Part shown: positions 61,000-64,000 of the stretch, piece by piece
How positions within the stretch are numbered: position 1 is the first letter of the stretch
How the letters are laid out: the number at the start of each line of letters is the position of its first letter
Assembly (NCBI GenBank): GCA_017654935.2
Contig: CM065693.1
Location: forward strand, 24,918,000 to 24,981,999
From: Phymorhynchus buccinoides
Lineage: Eukaryota > Mollusca > Gastropoda > Neogastropoda > Raphitomidae
Reading direction: 5' to 3'
Length of the DNA stretch: 64,000 nucleotides
Translations under genes and position numbers: made by a program
The notes under the pieces: generated by a model
Seen by the model: the letters and a program-made list of their open reading frames with translations, nothing else
Told to the model about the DNA's origin: nothing
The model's database searches: none

Positions 61000-61190
61000 T
61001 GGCGGTACCATAGCCGATGAGGTTTATCCGAGGCGTGGTTACCGCTACATATATCTACATTGATAAAAACTCGGGACTTTACTGGTGTTGCACTGCCTCC
61101 GGGCATTGCAGCCAATATTGTTCCCACCATCTTTGTATTTACAAATGTCCCATATGTGTCTATGACCGAGAGGACGTGAAACACCATTTT
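61000..61190 (+). repeat. dispersed repeat S3, copy 6
   Basis: GCGGTACCATAGCCGATGAG to GAGGACGTGAAACACCATTT, nearly full length. Confidence 0.73.
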
Positions 61191-61339
61191 TCTTCTCTAG
61201 AATGTAGGCTATTTTGCCTCATTATGAAAAATAGAACTCAGGCTCAGGCTATTTTCCCTCACACTCTCTCTGTCTTTCTCTTTCTGTTTGTTCTTTGTGG
61301 CTGGGGTGTGGGACGAACGGTAGTCCAGGTAAGAATGTG

Positions 61340-62370
61340 AGTCTGTATCATATCATATCATATCATGGCACTATAGGCTTTTCAGCCTTTTGCCCTCTAG
61401 ATTGGTTCTTTTTGTTATTTATGTTGTATCGGCATTGCTGATCGACTACTTAGGCAGTCAAGTTTTATTTGTCTAATTTATTTAAATTTACTGAATACAC
61501 AATATTTTGAAAATATCGATCTAATGAGTTCTTTAATGCATTTAGTGATGATGCATTTACTGCTTCATTTGGAAGGTTATTCCATGCGTTAGTAATACGG
61601 TTAGTGAAAAAGGTTTGTGCAAATTTAGTATTAATAGGTTTTTTTTATTAGTTTAAAAGTATGTCCGCGGGTTCTTTCATCCTCACACAGAGTTAGTAAT
61701 TGTTTTGTGGTAGTATAGTCATAAAAACCACGGAGAATTTTGTATACTTCTATTAGATCACCTCTAAGTCTTCTGTATTCTAGGCTTGGTAGTTTTAAGT
61801 ATGTCAGTCTTTCCTGATAACTCATGGCTTGTGCCCTGAATTTTCTTTGAGAACCTTCGCTGCACCCCTTCAACCAGATCAATATTCTTTCTTAGGTGTG
61901 GTCACCACACTGGGTTTCCATACTCTAGAACAGGTCTTACTAGAGTTTTGAATAGAGGAACCATAATATCTTTAGACTTATTAGTAATTGTTCTGACTAG
62001 TAATCCTGAAATCCGGTTTGCTTTTAGTACAGTATTATTTATGTGAGGCTCAAAAGACAGACCTTGGTCTACAAATACCCCAAGATCCTTTTCAACTGAT
62101 GTAACTTCCAGCGTTCTTCTTTCTTTACCTTCCTGTATGGAGTATTTATGCATGGGATTTTGTTTACCTAAGTGCATAACTTTACATTTCTTACTATTAA
62201 ATTTCATTAGCCATGTATCCGCCCATGCCTCCAAGTTGTCAGTGCATCTTTGTACTTCTAGTTTTGATTCTTCACTGTTATTTACGTTTGCATATGCCTT
62301 TGTATCATCTGCAAAAAATTTAACCTTGCACTCCACTTGCTCCGGTAAATCATTTATAAAATACAGGTTT
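61340..62370 (-). mobile_element. LINE (CR1/Jockey group), 3' part
   Basis: Minus strand, from about 62370 down: F-I-N-D-L-P-E-Q-V, KFFADDTKAYANV (A-D-D motif), W-L-M-K-F-N-S-K-K-C-K-V-M-H-L-G, V-E-K-D-L-G-V-F-V-D, L-V-R-P-V-L-E-Y-G-N-P-V-W. After a frameshift at about 61900 it continues L-P-S-L-E-Y-R-R-L-R-G-D-L-I-E-V-Y-K-I-L and a W-N-N-L-P-N-E-A-V type end. It finishes at a short ATATG tandem tail (61350-61368 on plus: ATCATATCATATCATATCAT). Only one clear frameshift is visible over much of this, so it is fairly young. Confidence 0.87.
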
Positions 62371-62735
62371 GTAGGTTTGTAGTGGATGGATGTTGGGAGC
62401 TGTCCTTCTTGTAGCGAGATTTGCATGTCCAGAAATGTGACTGATTCGCTGGAGATCATGAATGTGAAGCCAATCGCTGGGTGGAAGCTCTGTATGAAGT
62501 GGATGAAGTCCAAGAGTTCTTCGTAGGATCCAGAAGTGAGGCCAAGGCCATCATCGATGAAACGTTTGTAGACCTCAGGGACAGGTTTTTTGTAGTTTTT
62601 GAGGATCTGTTCTTCCAGGTAACCCATAAAGAGGCATGCATAGCTGGGGCCCATTTTAGTTCCCATGGCAACTCCGCTCATCTGGGCAAAGACCTCCTCA
62701 CCAAAGGAGAAGGTGTTCAATGTCAGCACAAGTTC
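62370..62735 (-). mobile_element. Penelope-like element reverse-transcriptase fragment
   Basis: Minus strand: L-N-T-F-S-F-G-E-E-V-F-A-Q-M-S-GVAMGTKMGPSYACLFMGYL, YKRFIDDGLGL (catalytic D-D), then F-L-D-M-Q-I-S and Y-K-P-T. These match Penelope-like reverse transcriptases, not the LINE type. The fragment has neither start nor GIY-YIG endonuclease. It runs in the same open frame into the LINE piece on its left. Confidence 0.82.
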
Positions 62736-62741
62736 AGCTAA

Positions 62742-63800
62742 TCGGACAAGGACTCAGTCTGTCTCCATCAATGACTCATCTTTTGCAATGGTTGGCCTCA
62801 CATGTGGGGTTCCTCAAGGCTCAGTACTTGGACCAGTCCTCTTCATCATGTATACTAAACCTCTGTCCGAGTTGATCACTTCTCATTCAGTTGATTCTCA
62901 GTCTTTTGCTGATGATACACAACTCCACAAGCCTGTATCCCATCTACCATTCTTCCTTCTATATCTTCACTTGAATTCTGCATTCGCAACATCAAATCAT
63001 GGATGCTACAAAACAAACTGAAGTTGAATGACGACAAAACGGAGGCCTTGTTCATCCACTCTCCGTCTAGACAACTTTCGTACTCAGAGACTGATTCCAT
63101 CTCAGTCTGTGACACTCAAATACCTTTTTCTCCTTCTGCTAGAAATCTTGGCTTCCACATCTCTCAAGATATGAGTGTTGACTCACAAGTTCAAACTATC
63201 TGTCGGTCAGCATACTGTGAGCTGCGTCGCATTGGTACGATTCGCCATCTCCTGTCTATAGATACTACTAAGATACTAGTCTGCGCCTTTGTTCTCTCTA
63301 AATTAGATTATTGTAATTCACTCTTGTATGGCTGCCCCCAACACCTCATTGACAAGCTTCAAAAAGTCCAGAACTCTGCTGCCAGACTTGTCCTCAAGGT
63401 CTCTAAGTATCATAATGTTCAAGCACTCCTGATATCCCTGCATTGGCTTTCCATCAAAGCACGTATTGACTACAAAATCAGTCAGTTTCCACTCTATGTC
63501 ATTCTTATTTCTCTGGAAATGCCCCTAGCTACATCTCTGACATACTTTCTGTCTATACTCCATCAAGGCAATTGCGGTCATCTTCAGATTCCAAAATTCT
63601 CTGTGTTCCTAGTACACGAACAAAAATGTTTGGTGAGCGCTCCTTTTCCTTTTCGGCCCCTTCAGTTTGGAACTCCTTACCACGCAAAATTTGCCATATC
63701 CAGTCCTTGCAATGTTTCAAATCAGCCCTCAATTTAAGACCCACCTATTCAAGCTACATCACAACCTTTAGGCCACATTACTTCTGGACTCTATTCTCAC
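62742..63800 (+). mobile_element. LINE (CR1/L2-like), 3' part
   Basis: Plus strand: LTCGVPQGSVLGPVLFIMYT, S-F-A-D-D-T-Q-L-H, then in a second frame N-K-L-K-L-N-D-D-K-T-E-A-L, L-G-F-H-I-S-Q-D-M-S-V-D, V-L-S-K-L-D-Y-C-N-S-L-L-Y-G, KLQKVQNSAARLVLKVSKY and L-H-W-L-S-I. In a third frame come V-P-S-T-R-T-K-M-F-G-E-R-S-F-S and V-W-N-S-L-P. At least two frameshifts. Relative of 23612-25672. Confidence 0.87.
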
Positions 63801-63810
63801 ACACCCCTCC

Positions 63811-63811
<1 letters not shown>

Positions 63812-63883
<72 letters not shown>
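63812..63883. repeat. poly-C tract, 72 bases
   Basis: An uninterrupted run of C directly after the LINE C-terminal region. Confidence 0.97.
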
Positions 63884-63929
63884 TATTAGTTTCACTGTGT
63901 GTTGACTGCAATGTCTAGGTCAGCTTTGT

Positions 63930-63931
<2 letters not shown>

Positions 63932-64000
<69 letters not shown>
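63932..64000. repeat. (GA)n microsatellite at the window edge
   Basis: GA repeat that continues beyond the window. Confidence 0.97.

Overview
The window is nuclear DNA of a metazoan with large introns and a very high load of repeats. The repeat landscape (CR1/L2-like LINE 3' ends, a Penelope-like relic, many MITEs, long CA, GA and TAG microsatellites) and the one recognisable gene suggest a lophotrochozoan, most likely a marine gastropod mollusc. That placement is inference. No rRNA, tRNA, CRISPR array or bacterial-type operon was seen.

Two genes are supported, both on the minus strand. (1) About 2.8-18.0 kb holds a run of nine small exons, plus a possible tenth at the left end. Each has a good acceptor and donor, and all reading phases match from exon to exon. 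They encode an acidic, Ser/Pro-rich, probably disordered protein that I do not recognise, and the gene probably continues left of the window. (2) At 36.9-38.7 kb lie the two C-terminal coding exons of a TNFAIP8-like (TIPE family) protein, ending in a stop codon with a poly(A) signal behind it. The splice-donor half of its penultimate coding exon has been copied into a row of about six partial exons separated by CA repeats.

The rest is mostly mobile DNA, much of it nested. 0-3 kb: MITEs, including a 36-bp palindromic one. 7.57-9.19 kb: a pogo-like MITE whose interior has expanded to 17 tandem units of about 91 bp. 14-15.4 kb: two inverted TTAA MITEs around one exon. 18.8-25.7 kb: TAG/CA repeats, telomere-like motifs, hAT-like MITEs and a LINE. 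26-36 kb: fold-back elements, including one with inverted arms of 31-bp tandem units at 32.2-32.8 kb. 41.2-43.3 kb: a 2-kb element with pogo-like ends. 47.2-48.7 kb: a hAT-like element inside a GA microsatellite. 49.97-50.17 and 57.6-58.0 kb: long palindromes with telomere-like motifs near the apex. 58-64 kb: nested MITEs, relics of several LINEs, a Penelope-like/LINE chimeric ORF and a 72-base C run.

The main message is how non-autonomous transposons and microsatellites reshape introns and splice boundaries. Partial exons that carry splice sites have been duplicated at three places (3.9-4.4, 6.85/13.6 and 38.0-38.9 kb). All element-class assignments rest on terminal repeats and target duplications read by eye.
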